Of a stretch of DNA of 64,000 bases, positions 1 through 12,205 are shown piece by piece. Under the pieces are notes generated by a model. The model saw nothing but the letters and a program-made list of their open reading frames with translations. It searched no databases and was not told the origin of the DNA. The stretch's first letter is position 1. Each line of letters begins with the position of its first letter. The stretch covers positions 11,036,001 through 11,100,000 of the forward strand of contig NC_135126.1 of assembly GCF_050908995.1 (NCBI RefSeq). The letters are read 5' to 3'. The DNA is from Andrena cerasifolii. Lineage: Eukaryota > Arthropoda > Insecta > Hymenoptera > Andrenidae. The position numbers were made by a program, and so were the translations under genes.

Positions 1-1075
1 TAGGTACCCGAAGGCGTGCGGCGAGAGGTTCCATTCTCTTCCACCGAGGATAACGACCGGGCGATTTTCACCGGTGTGTTACGTGCGTTACCAAAAACCT
101 TCCTGTCCCAAAGCCCTCTTGTGATCGCGTAATGGGCGGTGAGTGGGCGCCCGCCAGCATCACACGAGCCGAGTTTTGTAATATTGCGCCGGTGAAAGAA
201 GGAAAGTACGGGGGATGCGTAACCAACGATCGATCAATTTTGCCCCGATATTAAACCGTTAAATACAGTTCTTGCACAGTTACATATTGATTAAACGCTA
301 CCGATGCTACGCCGTTACGTTCCTCCTGCCTATCTCTCGTATTACGTAAGCGTTCCTGTGTGCAATAAAATCGATTTAACTCGGGCGCACGGTGAAGTGG
401 GTTTGCGCGTCGCAAAATTCGCACTCGTCCACCGTCATTAAAGATCTCGGGCTAACTTGTGAACCGTTCGATCCGAAATGATCCACTCTATCCGAGATTG
501 CCGCCGAAGCCTGGCAAGCGACGTTACGATTATCGCGGTAGCTCGCTGAAATCCTAGCGTCGGGATAGGCACGAGGAACAGCCACTTCCTCCTCGGAATT
601 ACGAGGTCGATAGTTCTTCTTTGCTGCGCAGAGATCCGAAAAACAGAATTTCTATCGCGGGAGGGGCGATTGCGTAAAGCGTCGGGTGGCTCGGTCGGAA
701 TTATGTCCGGTATGGTTTAACGAGTTACGAGCGAACGTCGGAATCGGAGGCGAGCCGCGATAGCCGCCACCGCTCCTTCCGAAGTGAAAGAAAAAGAAAC
801 GCCGAAGAAGACCGGTCGCGGCGATCGTTGCACGGCAAATTGCAGGCTCCTCCTCGCCGGGTGAGCGGACAGGGGGAGCGAATCGAAACAGTTGGAACGC
901 ACGGGGGCACGTTACGCGTGCGGCGGATCCGGGGATCCGGTAGTGATCAGGCCCGTGGGAAAACGGCTTAACGCCGAACGCCCCACAGCGTGGTAGCACA
1001 ATCGGTCCACTTTAATGCCGGCGGACGAGTAGGATTTTCCGGGGAGTGGGCCAGTAGCCACGGCGAAAGTGCCGG
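1..1075. other. Upstream flank of the cuticle gene, no gene seen
   Basis: GC-rich, CpG-rich DNA with short open frames on both strands (for example 652-999 on the minus strand) that lack any recognisable domain or splice context. It probably contains distal promoter or enhancer sequence for the cuticle gene, but I cannot point to a specific binding site with confidence. Confidence 0.5.
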
Positions 1076-1111
1076 TATATATGCCAGTGATTGGCGCGAT
1101 GTAACTTCAGT
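1076..1111 (+). promoter_or_regulatory. Core promoter: TATA box plus arthropod initiator
   Basis: TATATAT lies at 1076-1082 and TCAGT at 1107-1111. If transcription starts at the A at 1109, the first T of the TATA box lies 33 bases upstream, close to the spacing usual for insect core promoters. The first downstream ATG is at 1132, giving a 5' leader of about 23 bases, which is typical of compact cuticle genes. The pairing of TATA, initiator, short leader, ATG and a strong splice donor in 75 bases is the main reason to trust it. No transcript data are available here. Confidence 0.7.
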
Positions 1112-1131
1112 GTGCACCTCTGAACGATACC

Positions 1132-2561
1132 ATGAGCACTCCGCAGGTGAGCTCGCGGTTCTTCACGCACAGACACGATACGATATACCACTCTGTATTA
1201 TTCCCGAGCGGACAAAGGGTTGGGGGTTACGTAAGGTGGCGGAGAAAGTTTATTAACGATAGATGGTTACGTCCTCGAGTGATTTCTTCTTCGAGGGGAA
1301 ACTGCATTGTTTTCTATTATCCTTTGCTATTGTGGGCCGCTCCGTGCAGTCGTTGCACCGCGCACCGCGTGCACAGTGCTAGACTCCGTGGACGTAAATC
1401 AAACGAATAGCGTTCGGTTTCAGTCGAGGCTTATTTATCGAGAACGGCAGTGTTTAGACGGGGCGGGTGCATTTTGTCATTTCACACGCGCAGTTTGTCG
1501 TTTTTCTAGTTTCCCTTTCACCTCGCGCTTTCTCTTAGTTTATTAGTTGTGCCGCTCTGGATAGCGTTTGATAAGCATACACACCGATTCGCGCGGCGGA
1601 ACATACAGACACTGTACACAAAAGCAGCCAGCGAGCGATTGTATATATGGTTAATAACATTTGCATCCCTCAGAATCTAATAATTCTGGCCCTCGTGGCG
1701 ACGACGGCCCTTGCCACCGACACCAAGCAGACCAAAGCAGCCGTTGAGACGAAAGAAAAGACCAAACGAGGATTGGAGCTCAGTTTAGGAGGCGGCGGAG
1801 GCGGTTTAGAGAGTTATGGTGGCCTGGGCGGACACGGAGGTGGTTTGAGCCTCGGAGGAGGAGGATTAGGTGGACACGGTTTGAGCCTTGGAGGAGGAGG
1901 AGGAGGAGGATTAGGTGGACACGGTTTGAGCCTTGGAGGAGGACTCGGCGGAGGTTATGGTGGAGGTCTTGGCGGTGGACTCGGTGGAGGACTCGGTGGA
2001 GGACTCGGTGGAGGACTCGGCGGAGGTGTTGGTGGCGGAGGAGGCGGTGGCGGCGATGGAGGTCGCATAACTGGTATCACGATTCACCGAGAGAACCAAG
2101 TTGTCGTGCCGCAGCCGTACACAGTCGAGAGAAACATACCCGTGCCAGTCCCGGTCCCAGTCAAGATCCCCGTGGAGCGTCCATACCCCGTGCACATACC
2201 GAAGCCTTATCCAGTCCCAGTAGAGAAAGCAGTCCCAGTGCCAGTGGAGAAGGCGGTCCCAGTGCCGTACAACGTGCCCGTCAAAATTCCCGTGAAGGTT
2301 CCTTACCCGGTCAGCGTGCCAGTAAAGATTCCCGTTGCAATTGAGAAGGAGGTTCCATACCCAGTCAAGGTCCCCGTCCTCGTTAAGGAATCTTATCCCG
2401 TGCTGGTGAGCCACGGAGGTGGCGGTGGCGGTGGTTTTGGAGGCGGTTTGGGAGGTGGATACGGAGGTGGATACGGAGGTGGATTCGGAGGTGGTCACGG
2501 GGGTGGCTTCGGAGGTGGCTTCGGCGGACATGGACTGTCCAGCATCGGTTTACACCACTGA
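1132..2561 (+). CDS. Secreted Gly-rich / Pro-Val-repeat cuticular protein (join 1132..1146, 1674..2561)
   Basis: This is probably a structural protein of the insect exoskeleton or a related secreted matrix. Exon 1 would encode MSTPQ and end at CAG|GTGAGC. Exon 2 starts after the CAG at 1671-1673 in the same phase, giving about 300 residues. The unspliced frame from ATG 1647 gives 304 residues, and positions below use that numbering. A hydrophobic signal segment spans about 10-23 (LIILALVATTALA), with likely cleavage after ALA. A Lys-rich linker ends in KTKR at 38-41. A Gly-rich arm with LGGHGLSLGG repeats covers 42-139. A core of PVPV, KIPV and PYPV motifs covers about 151-254, alternating Lys/Glu with Pro-Val. 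A second Gly arm with GGGY/GGGF units covers 257-296, and the protein ends LSSIGLHH. There is no chitin-binding R&R consensus and no cysteine in the mature part. The family is judged from composition and design, so the exact orthologue is not named. Confidence 0.88.
1147..1673 (+). other. Predicted intron splitting the signal peptide
   Basis: The donor at 1147 is GTGAGC after CAG. The acceptor is the AG at 1672-1673 preceded by TTTGCATCCCTC, with TTAAT upstream as a possible branch point. Length is 527 bases, phase 0. Insect cuticle genes commonly carry one intron a few codons after the start, which fits this layout. The in-frame ATG at 1647 would then be intronic, and residues MVNNICIPQ would not be part of the protein. 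Confidence 0.7.
1974..2030 (+). repeat. 12-base coding minisatellite in the N-terminal Gly arm
   Basis: GGTGGAGGACTC is repeated three times perfectly at 1983-2018, with degenerate units on both sides. It encodes the GGGL tandem. Near-identical units within a coding array are prone to slippage, so length may vary between individuals without breaking the frame, since 12 is a multiple of 3. Confidence 0.85.
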
Positions 2562-2642
2562 TAAGGATGAACACCGATGACATAGACCTCCATCCGCTCT
2601 CATATATTTTTTTGTATATAAGGATTATATTTTTTTATGGAA

Positions 2643-2648
2643 AATAAA
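2643..2648 (+). terminator. Poly(A) signal of the cuticle gene
   Basis: A canonical AATAAA lies 82 bases after the TGA stop at 2559-2561, in an AT-rich 3' end. A GT-rich stretch follows at about 2665-2690, as expected of a downstream cleavage element. The 3' UTR would be roughly 100 bases. Confidence 0.8.
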
Positions 2649-2691
2649 TATTAAATTATTAAACGGTGTTTGTACGTTTTATGGTTGTTAC

Positions 2692-5600
2692 CGTTACTTA
2701 GGATAGGAGTCTCAAGTTCCTCGAGCCTTACTAGCTACGATGCTTGAGTCTCTCTTCTTATAGCGTTCTGGTGTCCTTTCCTCGTGTTCTACTGATATTT
2801 ACAGAAGCTTGACAAATATTATTTACCCGCGTAGTTAGAGTAATGAAATTCCGGCTGCGCAAATTCCCCATTTATATTACGGATTAAATTATGATTCGTG
2901 TCTTCCACCCCGTGACGCGTCTTTTATCCCCTGGGTCGTTTGCGCTTGTTAGGTGTCGTCGCTTCCTATTGAATAATGATAGGAATCTCTCCCGAATGCC
3001 ATTATATTTCGGCCCCGATCTCCTGTGCTCGCTGACAATGAACTCACGCTCCCCGGACTGTTTAATTAATTATATTGCATTTCTTCGATAAGTCTGCTGC
3101 TTTATTGCCCGAGGAAAATATTGTCCGCAGGAAGTTGAAGCTTACAGTGGTCTGATCCTTCGCGTGAAATTGATCGAGAAATATCCGCTTTCGATCAACC
3201 GATCATAACTAATTTGCTGTGTAAATACTACAGATTTGAAGCATCGCGTGTTCAGCGAACGCGAAAGAATTTTTATCGCAACGGATATCAGAGTTTCCAG
3301 GGAAACATCGATTACCCTCCATATCTAATTGATTACAACGGGGCTCTGCAATTATCAGTTGTTACATCTGCACATCTGTATCGTATCGTAAAACAACGCT
3401 TGTTGATGCAGCTCGTAAAATTTATTCCGTTGCGCGGAACGTATGCAATAAGTGTTTACGATCCAGCGGCTGTTATAAAATCACCGGTTATTAATCGATG
3501 ATTGCCCCGTTCAGATTGTTTTGCTAATTGCAGACGCATTACGGGATCACGTGCGCAAATAACGTGCATCGCCGAAATAGTGAAAACTCGCACGTAAAAT
3601 AACACGCTCCGTCGAAATTTCGGGTTGACGAGCCAGGCTCGTTCCTATCCTCCCCGCTATATATTTCTGTTTCGCGACACATTCGCTTTTACTTTCTCTG
3701 TCGCGTCTCGGGACGAAATAGAGGCGAGAAATTCGGCGGACGTTTTTGCAGCAGACGGAACACGCAATCGCCGCGCGAGGCGTCGCGACGTCTCGTCACT
3801 TTAGCGACGTCGTCGTCGCCACGAGCATCCGGTGCTTTAAACGGCGCGATTCCGGCTTACGGTTCGTTACCCTCGTGCTCGATGTGTCTGTGTCTGGGAA
3901 AGCCCGATTTCTCGATACACGGTTAACCAGAAATCGCGTCACGTGAATAGAGAAACTAAGTCGCCCGTCGTAAGCGAGCGAGGAGGAAAGTTATGCCTCA
4001 CGCGTTCCAGAAACAGGGTAAAGGTCAGACAATTTTTCTTCGACATCTGTGTACAGACCCTGCACCGTGTTGCGTAGGCAGCCTCTTCAGAAGCGTCTGT
4101 AAGGGACTTTAGTCGCACCCCCTGCAGAATGATTTATACGTCCTGCGTACATGCTAAGAGTTTTTCTTTTGAACTTATCAAGCTGATTCGAGAACAAGAT
4201 ATCTGAACCATCCTTTTGAATAAAATTCGGTCACGCGTGATTGACCACTGTTTTGCAATGTACTCCACTGCGAATCTTTCGCAAAGTGAAAGTCTCGTTT
4301 AACTTGCATTTCCTTAAATCGCTCCAGACACAGTGGTCCAGAAATAACTCCACGCATTGTGTTTTTGACTTGCCGTTAAGATCCAGTCTGATAATATCTG
4401 ACTATTGCCAGTTTCATACTGTCCGTAACGATTTAACGTAGAATTAGTCGGGCCGATGCAGCAGTTTCAGACGAGCGTGACCATCATCGACGTTTCTCGC
4501 CTAGCTCTTGATCGTTTCGAGAGCGGAGAGAGATCGTAAAGTCTGAAATCTCTCTTCGCCGGGATTCGAACTGCTACAGGACCTTGTGCAACCTGCCGGC
4601 AATTTTCCGCAGCGCGGCGGCAGAAATAAATGGAGAAACGGATGCTGTAATCTTGCTTCGGCAAAAGCTGTGCACGAGATGCCTGCTCGAGATGTACTTT
4701 GTCCTCGGACCATGTCGTATTCTCATTCCATCTAATCTCCCGCTTCTTTAAGTCCCTTTGATCTCGTAACGAGAATGGCATTTTATTGTAACGGATGTTA
4801 CAATGTGTTCCCAGTGAAACAAGATTACTTTATCCGTAGCTGATCCCGCCATGAATTTTTATTTCAGAGCGGGACAAACATCTCCGTGGAACCCGCGTCG
4901 CCTCGTATCGCCAGAAGCATCTGAATTACACAATACTTTCGGACGAAAAGTTTAACGATTCGACGGTACGTCTAAGGCGGTATTAAACCCGCATCTAATC
5001 TCCCGCTTGCCAAAGTGACGCGCACGATCATGCACGCGTACGTACGAGCCGAGGCCTTAACTAAGCGCAAGGTGGCTACGGCGGCTAGATTGTACGCGGT
5101 GTTGCGGTCTAATTAGGTGGAGGATTGCGATGTTAAACACGTATCGCGTGGTTAATCAGTGCAACATCGGTAATCAACACGATTGTACTACGGTGTTTTT
5201 TTTTTTTTTTTGCTTCATTCAAGTCTGATTTCACAGACGCTGGGACTGACACGACCTTATATCGCGATTTCTTCGAGCGAGTTCCGCGTTTCACCTGGTG
5301 CCTCGCGACGTCGTAAATCAGAGGGGGTGGAATCCTTGAAAAGTTCATCGAGTTTTCCGCTGTATCTTACCCTCCTGGCGTGTTCCACGTTTCGAGGCAG
5401 TTTCTCCCGCATTCCCGAGAACGTATCACTCCTTTCAACCGGCGAGCACCGCTGAAAACTATGCGCGTTTCACCGCGGCGTCTCCGGGAAAGCGCGATAC
5501 GTGGCTCGAGATGCCGTTCCATTGCAGGACGCAGGAGTGATTACAATAGGCGTGGCAAAAATTGCCAGGCCGATAAATTCTGCCGATCGTTCCCTGGCAC

Positions 5601-7458
5601 CGTCGTGCGCGTTATGAAATGGTTGTTGCGTTGCTCTTTATTCGCTATAATATTCTACCTCTGCCGCGTCGTCTCGCGGCTGCAGGCGAGCCCGTTCTAC
5701 CCGCGACGTGGAGAATTATCCGCGACCAGAACGGATATGTAATCAGAGGCACATAACCAAGGAAGCGAATGAAAAACTGGCCGAGTTATGCATAAATGCA
5801 TCGCGCTTCGCGCGGGACTTGAAATTCATTTCTCCTTCGCACTTCCCCGCCATTCTTGATACATAAATACCAGGTCCTCGCAGAGACCACCCAGCCTCCG
5901 CGGGCCCCGAGGAGCTTCTTAAACGAGTTCAACATTCTGACAGATTCTCGAATTAGCAAAGTTCCTTCAAACGAACGTCCCCACGGTCAGGACGTTTACA
6001 CAGCCGGGACTGCTTCAGAAAGTCAGCGCGTCTCGCCTCTATTTCCTCCTTTTTTCCCCCGTTGGCGCGGCTGTGTTTCTTGCCAGCGTTAAGTTCCGAG
6101 GCGGAAAGCGCGTCGATTTCCACCGTTTCTACGGCGAATCGCCAGGAGAAAGGCAAAAAAATTGAAAGAACAGAAGCGAAAGGAGCGTAGACACCGATCG
6201 TTTCCGAATGAGAATCGCTCGTTCGATCGCACCACTCTTTCGCCTTTCCATTCTTCCTCCTTCCTTGCCGCGAGTAATGAGACACCCGGCGGAAACCAGA
6301 TTTAAGACCCGGCGCGCCATAAACGAGTTAGTTTACATAACCATAACAGAGCAATTATTGCGGGACCAACATTTCTTTGCACTCCCCGCGCGATCTTCCC
6401 CCCTTTCTCTTCTGTCCCGCGCGGTTCCTTCCGTCGACATTCCGTCCACTTTTCGCCCGGCTTGGTTATCTGTGCCTCCCGTTAGACTCGCGGAACGATT
6501 TTTCGATCTTATTGCCTTTCCCAGCGCGAGAGCGCGGCACTTTTGCGCGGGGGGCAATGAAAGATCGGGCCCACGCCGGAAGGCGTGCAATTTCACCGGA
6601 AATAGTTTTCATGCCGCGCGTCTGATAGCGATGATGGGCGAACATCGGTTCTCCTTCATCGCCTCCGCCTCTGGTTCCGTCTGTTGTCTGTGTACCTAGG
6701 ATCTACGAGCTTGAGGTTTAGCACGGACGTAAATCATATATTAAGCCCGCTTCATACCTAGGTTCGTGTTAACGGACGCGTAATGTCCGATCGCTCCGAT
6801 TTCACGAGGCCTCGGTACAGCTGCTGCGCTGCCTGCTGATATCTCCAGACACTGTTCCAGAGGATCGATAATGAAATGGGGGATTCAGGCTGCCACGCAT
6901 AGCATATATTAGCCTGTAACTATGTACGTATGCGTTACACAATTTCCACGGGTATTCAATGAATTCTTTCTTCCTCTAACGAAGGCAGGCACGATAAAGT
7001 AGGTACGTACCATGCTTCGTGCCGATTCTTGAGGGATATCTGCAGTGGCACGGAAGTATTCGTAGTGGTTAATCTAAATGCCCGTGGTATAATATCGACT
7101 GACAAAATTCTGCGGCATGGTAAGAACATTAGCATTCCGGGGATATTGTTCCAGGAGTTGGAGGCAAAGCCGCGATTTGTGAGGATCCACTTTGCTTTTA
7201 GCGGCCGTAATGGGGGAGCCCGGGCAATTTGTCCCTGGATGGAATTAACGCCACCAGAAACATTAATAACTCGCGTGATTCCGAGTCACTAATTAAAAGA
7301 TTTACGCGATAATGCAATAACCGCCGAGGGCCATCCAGCTTACGGAATAGTTTTCCAAATGCGATTCGCCTATTGCACACGGTTAATGTACGCCGCGAAC
7401 AAAAGGTGTGGATTGTAATCTAATGCGAAACGAAGCAAATCTTGATGAAAGATCGGGG
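2692..7458. other. Intergenic DNA, no supported gene
   Basis: Short open frames (up to about 160 residues at 6208-6699 on the plus strand) show no domain, signal peptide or splice-linked partner. Visible items are a run of 16 T at 5196-5211, the palindromic GGTACGTACC near 7003, and moderately AT-rich DNA at about 2800-3500. I see no transposon ends. Confidence 0.5.
5196..5211. repeat. Poly(T) run of 16
   Basis: An uninterrupted T16 homopolymer. No retroposed body is visible on the minus strand ending at it, so it is treated as a simple repeat and not as the A-tail of a retroelement. Confidence 0.9.
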
Positions 7459-7491
7459 AAGGTCTTATAAGACCTTATAAGGCTATAGCCT
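7459..7491. repeat. Three overlapping perfect palindromes
   Basis: AAGGTCTTATAAGACCTT (7459-7476, 18 bases), CCTTATAAGG (7473-7482) and AGGCTATAGCCT (7480-7491) are each perfect and share edges. AAAGAT at 7448-7453 and ATCTTT at 7492-7497 could close an outer stem. The block could form alternative cruciforms or be a cluster of dyad protein sites. Function is unknown. Confidence 0.85.
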
Positions 7492-10400
7492 ATCTTTGGG
7501 AAAGTAATTAGTATCGCGGTTTATAGAGACGTTTGTCAGGATGGGCAAAGATGAATATTATTGTACAGGGAAAGGGTGCGATTATTTTCTTCTGCAGTTT
7601 CATTTAGAATTGATTGGAAAATTGTAGACACTTTTGCGACCCGAATAGCTCGTGAAGTTCATGGCTGACGTCATACGTGGATTCTCATTAAACTTGACAC
7701 AGAAGCACAGTATAATAGGTTCCTGCCTGCTGTGCCGTTTCATCTCGAAAGATTTCACTATCAATGGGAGCCTGCCATTGTACCTATATCTGTGTGCATT
7801 CTTACAAAGTTACCGCGCGGTGAATTGGAACGACTTTCTACTAATTACTTCCGCAAATTGAACTTACGTCGGCTCCACGTGATTACAGACTTATAGTTCA
7901 TCCTATCCGGTAGAGCTGCTACTTCCGTCTATTGCTCTGGGTGTTATCTGATCGGTCAAACTTGGCGTTTGGCTTATGCAAATACCTCTGTTCTGCACTT
8001 AAAGCGCGGATCGTGAAGCGTTAGAGTAGAGCCTTGTATTAGTAGAACGGGGGCAGCTATTAAGATATGTCCACGTGAAATTTGATTCTCCAACGCGAAT
8101 AAGGACATCCTTTCGGGCAAGAGAGTTGCTGCAGGAATGTTTTATTCATTCGCAATGGAAAGTATGTTGAAGAATTTAATTTTCTTTCAATTTAACAGGT
8201 AGTTCTATCCTCGCTCTTTTCCCCCTTTCCTCTTCATATTCATCTGCTTCGCCTTCAACGCCCTCTTTTTCGTTCCCAATTAAAGCCTTTGCCTCTCCTC
8301 CGATTTCGAACGCAGCGGTTTTCTTAATTTTTTCCCTTCATCCCCGTTCCATTTCCTGCCAGGAATTCCACCGTCTTTTTTTTTTTCACCGTTGCCCACC
8401 GAGGAAAAAGGGACTTAATCAGAGTTTGCACAACGCGACCGTTTGTACTCCATTATAGCCACGAAAAGATACGTGGGCAGGTACAGGTTATTTAACTTCT
8501 TTCGAGAAAGTCCCCTTTCACGTTTCGTTCTGCCGGGGGGAAAAAAGAAGGACGAAGCGGAGCCTCGCTCGAAATTATGCCCAGAAATGTATTAATCGCC
8601 CGGAGGGAAGTATAGCCGTAATTGCGGCGCGAATTTCAATTACTTATTGCGACTGGCCGTTCCTTTGAAACGGCCACGATTCTTTAAGAGACCGATAATA
8701 GGATTTCCTCGGCTCTTTAATTTTTCGCAAGAGCGAAACTGAGTAAACGTCCCGCGCCCGGTAAGGCGATCGACGAGCTTGTGGCCGGGCCAATGACTTA
8801 CGATTTGCACGAAAGCTTTTGAGATTTTTGCCCACTTTTGTACAACGAAAAGCTTTCAGGTGGCTTGGAATAATACATGTGCAAAGGCTGAGGTAGCATC
8901 TATAGCAAAGCGGTCGGTGCCCGTATCTGGCGACTGATTGAAACTAAGCTCCTATCTGATCAAGGAATTTCGAAAGGGTCACTCTATTTGCTCTGAATTC
9001 ATTTGTTTCGACCGCCCCACTCTATCATCACATTCTCGGCAATGATTCAATGGATAATTTCGCGGTGCTCGTGACTGCAAGCCGCGCGAGCGGTGTAAAA
9101 TCTACCTTCTGCTTCTTGTACTTTGTATTCTAAGTAGAGGAAACCTCGATAAATGCGGCAGTGCACAGGTATCCGCGGTACACTCATTAAATCCGCTGAT
9201 TCGGTTGCACGCACGTGTTTGTACCCATCCCTAGAACAGCATCGATTACGTATTAAGAGATAAATGCATTACCGCGCATATTTCTAATTATAGTTCGGGA
9301 ATCATTATTAATAACCATTCACTCTGTTTTATTGGCTTTCACACATTTAGCGCGTTTCGCGTAAACCGCACGGTACAATGAATTCTGTTTCCGCGAGTGG
9401 TTTCAATCAGATTTTATGGACTGATTACAGCTCCACTAATCCTGTCCATAAACATTTAATGCGAACCACGTTTCGGTCTCATTATATCATTATCGCGCTT
9501 ATTATAACATCGTAACCGTAACGGGAAGCAGTGTTTGCTCAATCGCCCACAAGCTTTGTTAGACCGCAATGTTTTCTTATATCTGATCCCAGGTTCTTCG
9601 ACTCCATTGCTTTCACTCATGCTACTTCCACTCGTGTTTTGAAATCACTCGAATCAATCGGTGGATCTTTTTCCATATCCTGCCGTTGAAAATAATTCGA
9701 ATCCTGCGTCGACAGGAGGTGGACGTAGGGCATCGATGGATACAATTAGCAATTGGCTCGTTCAAATTGTCCAAACCAAATTCTCGCCACCTGCGCGACT
9801 CGAAAATTTCGGATTATTGTGGAAAATCCTACCAGCAGTGGCGGGCTCGCCAGGAAAGCGCAAATACGCCACGAGACTTGGAAATCGTGCGTTCTCTAGC
9901 AGCCAGATTATAATAATCTGGTTACCGTTAATTAAATACATTCGGGATGACGTAGCCCCAGTAAATGGATCTTTCAACAATAACGTGCATTTAAATAAGA
10001 GAGCACGGTAGTTTAATTTTGTCCAAGCGAACTGACATTCGAATCTCCCGTTTCTATGCTTGTTTCTCACCAGTTTCGTAGGAAACCACCAGCTTCTCTT
10101 TGATAGGAAGCTAACTCGGTACTGGAACACGTACATGTATGTTTAGATGCGCCTCTTGCAATCGCTCGTGGCCTTCGAGATCGCGCATCGTCTGCTTAAA
10201 AGCGCCAAAATGCTATCGTGATTCCTATAAACGAAGAAAAGGAGGGGTTATAGGGTACGGCGGTGTTATTGGATCGTGGCTCGACTTTCTTACGATCAGA
10301 CTTTCTTTGCGGATAGATTCCTCGGCTTAACATTCTTCACGGACGTCGTGCCGGCGAGCTTGTCTCTTGGTTGTTCACTTGCTCGGAAAGGGCCCACCCA

Positions 10401-11503
10401 TAAGTCACACATAACACACACGTACGTGTACGTGTGACGAGACGCCGACGACGCCGGTGTGCAGGGCGTCGTCGCTGGGGGAAAGTTATTTGGCTCACTC
10501 CGCAAACGCTGATAGAACTTCCGCAAGAATTCTTGGTTCGCCGTGGAACAAGTACTTGGGAAATGTACGAGGTGGACTTTACGATTCCACAATCAGGAGG
10601 GATACCAATGCGAGGACAATTCGGAAATTACATTTTCCTCCACTCCGGTAGATGTATGTGGCGTGTAATTCAGACACCTGATACCATTGCGGCAATTGGA
10701 ACGCGAAGTGTCGCAGGTTTAATGCCCACCTCGTGCGTAAAGAATCCTCTCCAATGTAACACCACTTTTCCAAGTTCCTTCGATTCGTTGCAAGTTTGAT
10801 GAATTCGATGATTTTTATTTGATTCGTTTTATTTAATTTCATAAGATTTTCTGAATTCCACTATGTTAGACATTTTACTAATGTAAAGTGACGAACGTCC
10901 TCAGGTTTCAGCCTCTTCTGACGCGGAATATTTACTAATACAGAGGTCTCGTAAAAGCCACTCCTGCCTTCTTTGGTGACTCCACCAAAGTTAATTTACA
11001 TTCAACGGTATCACCGCAATTGGCTGCATAATAAATGCATTATTTTTCCACCGCGGTCTGTGTAAAGGGAGAATAAATTGTGTACACAATGCTCCTGCCT
11101 CCGGCAGACGAATAAGAAACTGCGGAATTTACGAACACTGTTTTCTCAAGTGAAAATTAGTTTTCTTTATGCTGGCGTAAATTCCCGTGTCTCGATTAAA
11201 GCTTGCTTTACCGTTGATATGTTTAATAATTTCGAAAAGAGGAGGCTTGAAATTTTCAAGAAAACATCAATAACAAGCAGAGCTGCACTTGGGATTCACT
11301 TTTCTTTCCCATTAACAGCCTCGTCTTAATGCGGCAGGGTAAAGTGCAGCTTCACCTTGCACAAATAGCGGAACAATATTACTCGGTGATACCTCGAGAT
11401 GCCATCGTCAGACTATTCTGTAAAAGCCTATTAAGTAATACCATCAGAGTAACGAGCTCTGCACGTGAAATTCAATCACGAGGAGCATCAAGGGTATCGT
11501 TCA

Positions 11504-11519
11504 ATCGATTCGAATCGAT
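11504..11519. repeat. 16-base perfect palindrome
   Basis: ATCGATTCGAATCGAT is self-complementary over its full length and contains ATCGAT twice. It may be a dyad binding site or chance. Confidence 0.7.
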
Positions 11520-12174
11520 AGCTTGTTGACAAAGTCGTCCTGGGCGCAATAAAGATTGTCATAAAATAGCGACGATGATTACTAGATCGATTATTGGCAG
11601 AATTGAAGTAGGTACCCAATAACGAATTAGAAACAGTAAGTCGAACAAGGAAGAATGTCGATAATTGAATGACAATTGTTTTCTGATAATTGGTCAGCGA
11701 AAGTCGAGCCGCCCTCGTATTCGAGTCGAAGACAAATTTCCTCGGAGACCAGTTCACGAATCAACTTTTTAAAGTCTCTGTTAGGGGGTTCGTTAGCGAT
11801 AACTCGAGCACGTCTGTACGCCACAGGCGTGAGAACTTCTGAAAGGGTGGCGAGCCTTCGGAAATTACGGGCGACACGACCCTTTAGGGCGTATTCACAA
11901 GTTTTTCCCGGTTAGTTATAATTCAGAGCGAGACGCCCGACTTGGCGAATGCACTCGTTTGTATTAAGCAACTTCTAAATTGCTGCTTAACGTTTCGCTG
12001 GTAGTCCCTCGTCATTGCGACATTGCGTCATAGTTTCCCAACTTCGTCCTCTTCTCTTCGGGCAGGTACGGTTAACGCGAGTTTTTAACACGTGTTCCCC
12101 AATTATTTAATTGACATTCAACCTATTCCGCTTTAGAGGCATCGAAATTATCCAATTGCCCCGCATCTTGCAGG

Positions 12175-12205
12175 ACCATTGATTATATCAGCACCATTGA
12201 TTATA
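12175..12205. repeat. Short direct duplication
   Basis: ACCATTGATTATA occurs at 12175-12187 and again at 12193-12205, an 18-base period. It is probably a small slippage duplication. Confidence 0.8.

Noticed and set aside
1647..1673. MVNNICIPQ as the true N-terminus of the cuticle protein
   Set aside because: It ends exactly at a usable acceptor and has no TATA/initiator at the right distance upstream, while exon 1 at 1132 has both. It remains possible without transcript data.
1911..2531. 206-codon frame on the minus strand opposite the cuticle gene
   Set aside because: It is the mirror of Gly and Pro-Val repeat codons (Ser/Thr-rich and Trp/Asp/His repeats). Codon bias of the real gene keeps it open.
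4551..4600. GGGATTCGAAC, like a minus-strand tRNA T-loop
   Set aside because: The flanking bases do not pair as a T-stem, and no acceptor stem or A box could be placed.
8889..8906. TGAGGTAGCATCTATAG, reminiscent of the let-7 5' end
   Set aside because: Only the first eight bases agree, and no precursor-like hairpin is visible around it.
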